From NCBI GenBank assembly GCA_020860445.1, contig JAJBUH010000213.1:1-37585 (forward strand): a DNA stretch of 37,585 nucleotides, written 5' to 3'. Each line of letters begins with the position of its first letter. Positions within the stretch are counted from its first letter, which is position 1. The DNA comes from Bacteroidales bacterium. Lineage in GTDB: Bacteria; Bacteroidota; Bacteroidia; Bacteroidales; Muribaculaceae. The translations under genes and the position numbers were made by a program. Shown here in pieces: positions 35,140-37,585 of this stretch. The notes under the pieces are model-generated. The model worked only from the letters and a program-made list of their open reading frames with translations, was not told the origin of the DNA and made no database searches.

Positions 35140-37560
35140 ATGAAGGCGTTTCGTATAATATGTTTGTTCCTAAGCTGGTTTATAGGACTGTTGGCCAAGG
35201 GAGAGCCCATCTTTCATCATATAGATGTTGACATGGGGCTTTCTCATAATTACATTACAGACATTTATCAGGATCGTTATGGTTTCCTTTGGTTCTCTAC
35301 TCTCAATGGCCTTAATCGTTTTGATGGATATGAATTGATGTCCTACTATCCTTCATCGATTGGGGGCAAGAGTAATTCTGTTCAAAAGGTCAGAGAGGAT
35401 ATGGATGGTAATTTATGGGTACTCACTTCACAAGGGGCTTATATTTTTAACCGCAAAGAAGATGCTTTGAAATCAAGCGCTCAAGTCTTGGAAAATTTGG
35501 GGATTTCAGGAGAACTGAGAAATGTGGATGTAAGTCGATCGGCTTTAATCTGGCAGATTGGAGATACATTGTTTTCGTATGGTTTCAATGATAAGAGGAC
35601 CTCTTTTCTCCTTAGTACTCTACCTAATAAAAATTTTTACTTGTTAGAAGACAAGGTAGTATGCCTTTCAAATAACGAAGTGTATCATTTCGATTTTTAT
35701 CGAAAGAGCATACACAAGCTCTTTGTATTGGGTTCTGACAACCCAGAGGAAAGCTTGTCGGATAGCCCGGCATCCCACTCTGAATATGAATTCAAAATGG
35801 ACAAACATCAAAGACTGTGGTGTTTCCCACGTAGTCATGGGAAGATAATACTTTATGATTGGCCTTCTAATAAACCCCAGGAAACAGATTTGACTAATAT
35901 CATTGGTGATAAGACTTTTATCCGGAGCTTAGAAGTTGGAAGGCAGGGAGAAATAATCTTGGCTACCAATGATCAGGGCTTGTATGTCGTACCGTTTGGT
36001 GGGTCTCCAAAACAGTATCAATATACAAAAGAATTAGAATTTGGCCTCTCCAATAATCATCTTTCAGCTCTGTATATGGCTGAAGATGGGGTTTTATGGA
36101 TAGGAACTGCGAAAAGCGGAATATGCTATACGGATCTCAGTGAGTCTATGTTTGAGAATCACTCTCTCCCAGTGGATGAAGAAATTAGTGGTTTCCAAGA
36201 AGATCGCAATGGGAATTTGTGGGTTGCTACCGATGGGAGCGGGTTGCTAAAAATGAACTCAGAGGGTTTACACCACTTTACAACGGCCAATTCTTCTCTC
36301 CCTACAAATCTTATAACTGGAATAGGGATAGACAATCAAGGGTCGCTTTTGATAGCAACTTATGGAAAAGGTGTGCTTAAAGAAAGTCATGGAAACTTCT
36401 TTCCCATAGAGATGGAATCAATAAAAGATCCAAAATCTCATATCATGGATAGAGCGCGTACTATATTCGTTGACAAAAAAAATCGCTATTGGATAAGTAC
36501 TTTCTCTCATGGAGTAGTATGTGTTGATTCCCAAGGGGACGAAAGATGGTTTAATACTAATAATTCTTGTATCCCCACTAATAGCCTGACCTCTCTGTGG
36601 TTGTCAAGAGATTCTAATTATGTGTATGCTGGCACTTCTTTAGGTGTGTTTTCAATCAGTACTGCGCAAATGACAATGAGACCATGGGGAGACGATAAGA
36701 CACAATCTATTCTTTCCTCTTCACATGTCACATCTATGTGCTGTGATGAGAATGAAAATATTTTTGTGGGTACTCTCAATGGGATTTATATAGTAAATTC
36801 TCAAGGGGAGTTGCTATACTATCTAAGCGAAATCGATGGGATGCCTCATAATTCGGTAAAAGCCATGGCTTTGGATTCTTTTGGGGAGGTGTGGATTTCA
36901 ACATTCAGAGGTTTAGGAAGGATAAGGAAGCAAGATCAAAGATGGCTTTGTATTCCTTATGGAAAAGGGGATGGAATTGGGGATATAAAATTCAGTGCCT
37001 TTGCGGCATATCTAACATCGCATAATCAAGTGCTGTTTGGTGGCAAAGGAGAAATGGTGGTTGTTAAACCTCATGATAATCAACCAATGTCATATTCGCG
37101 CCCTGTTGTTATGACGCGATTCTCAAGTAAATCACATGGGGGAGATGTCACATTCGATATGAGTGGAAGGCCACAATTGTATGATAAAATAAAATTGTCA
37201 CACGATGTGGAATCTTTCGCTATGACATTTTCAACTATGGATTTTCTTAATAATCAAAGAGTGAATTATAGCTATCGTTTAAACGATAACGACCCATGGA
37301 TGCCCCTTGACGATAATGTGCTTAATTTCCATAATTTGCCCCAGGGAGTATATTCGTTGCAAGTAAAAGCCAATGGATTTGGTAATACAGAGACCGGGGT
37401 TAGTACGTTTAAGCTCATCGTAAAGCCTCCTTTTTGGAAATCTCCATTGGCGTATGTTGGCTATTCCCTGCTCTTTGTACTCATAATCCTAATGATTGGC
37501 AGGGGTTGGCAACAAAAAAACAAGAAAAAGATGGGCTCATGCGCAAAAGTCCGTGGCTGA
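35140..37560 (+). CDS. Hybrid two-component sensor, N-terminal part, frame broken at 3' end
   Basis: An inner-membrane-anchored hybrid two-component system (HTCS) regulator of a PUL. The 806-residue open frame covers a signal peptide (about 1-22), two seven-bladed propeller regions built from repeats such as DRYGFLWFSTLNGLNRFDG and DRNGNLWVATDGSGLLKM (about 25-670), a Y_Y_Y domain (about 675-760, VNYSYRLNDNDPW) and one transmembrane helix (about 765-785). The histidine kinase, receiver and AraC-type parts should follow but the frame stops at 37558-37560. In another frame 37535-37564 reads AHAQKSVAEA, then the original frame resumes with LAKDHGA. An extra G in GGG at 37533-37535 and a lost base near 37561-37564 explain this. 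It is either a pseudogene or an edge-of-contig sequence error. The window ends at 37585. Confidence 0.85.
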   Translation: MKAFRIICLFLSWFIGLLAKGEPIFHHIDVDMGLSHNYITDIYQDRYGFLWFSTLNGLNRFDGYELMSYYPSSIGGKSNSVQKVREDMDGNLWVLTSQGAYIFNRKEDALKSSAQVLENLGISGELRNVDVSRSALIWQIGDTLFSYGFNDKRTSFLLSTLPNKNFYLLEDKVVCLSNNEVYHFDFYRKSIHKLFVLGSDNPEESLSDSPASHSEYEFKMDKHQRLWCFPRSHGKIILYDWPSNKPQETDLTNIIGDKTFIRSLEVGRQGEIILATNDQGLYVVPFGGSPKQYQYTKELEFGLSNNHLSALYMAEDGVLWIGTAKSGICYTDLSESMFENHSLPVDEEISGFQEDRNGNLWVATDGSGLLKMNSEGLHHFTTANSSLPTNLITGIGIDNQGSLLIATYGKGVLKESHGNFFPIEMESIKDPKSHIMDRARTIFVDKKNRYWISTFSHGVVCVDSQGDERWFNTNNSCIPTNSLTSLWLSRDSNYVYAGTSLGVFSISTAQMTMRPWGDDKTQSILSSSHVTSMCCDENENIFVGTLNGIYIVNSQGELLYYLSEIDGMPHNSVKAMALDSFGEVWISTFRGLGRIRKQDQRWLCIPYGKGDGIGDIKFSAFAAYLTSHNQVLFGGKGEMVVVKPHDNQPMSYSRPVVMTRFSSKSHGGDVTFDMSGRPQLYDKIKLSHDVESFAMTFSTMDFLNNQRVNYSYRLNDNDPWMPLDDNVLNFHNLPQGVYSLQVKANGFGNTETGVSTFKLIVKPPFWKSPLAYVGYSLLFVLIILMIGRGWQQKNKKKMGSCAKVRG

Positions 37561-37585
37561 GGCTTAGCCAAAGATCACGGCGCAG

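Overview
The window looks like a chromosomal piece from a member of Bacteroidota, order Bacteroidales. I infer a gut Muribaculaceae or Prevotella-like lineage, but cannot prove family rank from the sequence. The signs are repeated Bacteroidota promoters (TTTG, 19-21 bp, then TAnnTTTG), almost no Shine-Dalgarno sequences, a SusC/SusD pair next to a hybrid two-component sensor, and secreted proteins ending in short type IX secretion (T9SS)-like tails. I saw no tRNA, rRNA, CRISPR array, transposase or phage gene.

Region 1 (1-15.9 kb) is mostly GC-rich housekeeping sequence. In order it holds a GatB/YqeY-domain protein, seryl-tRNA synthetase, a periplasmic HtrA/DegP protease (minus strand), an NlpC/P60 lipoprotein, a large YfhO-like membrane protein overlapped by a shrunken methyltransferase-like gene, a compact promoter-to-terminator unit with a 32-residue ORF, an OmpA-like/TPR lipoprotein, gapA, a XylE-type sugar symporter and rpsA. 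Several intergenic gaps carry repeats, and one inverted-repeat element sits between a strong promoter and the yqeY-like gene.

Region 2 (15.9-24.9 kb) is a surface/secretion island. It has a secreted endonuclease I, a membrane-spanning TPR-AraC regulator, and a run of three large secreted proteins (FN3/jelly-roll, Omp28-like thioredoxin fold, and a tyrosine-rich unknown). A perfect palindrome plus an extra half-site sits in the promoter in front of the three genes, directly after the regulator gene. It looks like a self-contained regulated secretion cassette and is my best candidate for something undescribed.

Region 3 (25-29.2 kb) holds an MFS transporter, a DUF975-type membrane protein, an AAA-ATPase/PD-(D/E)XK protein and a degraded copy of the DUF975 gene end. 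Region 4 (29.2-37.6 kb) is visibly AT-richer. It is a small polysaccharide utilization locus (PUL): susC-susD-esterase on the minus strand, with a divergent hybrid two-component sensor on the plus strand. The sensor frame is broken just after its transmembrane helix by two compensating indels, 25-55 bp from the window edge.
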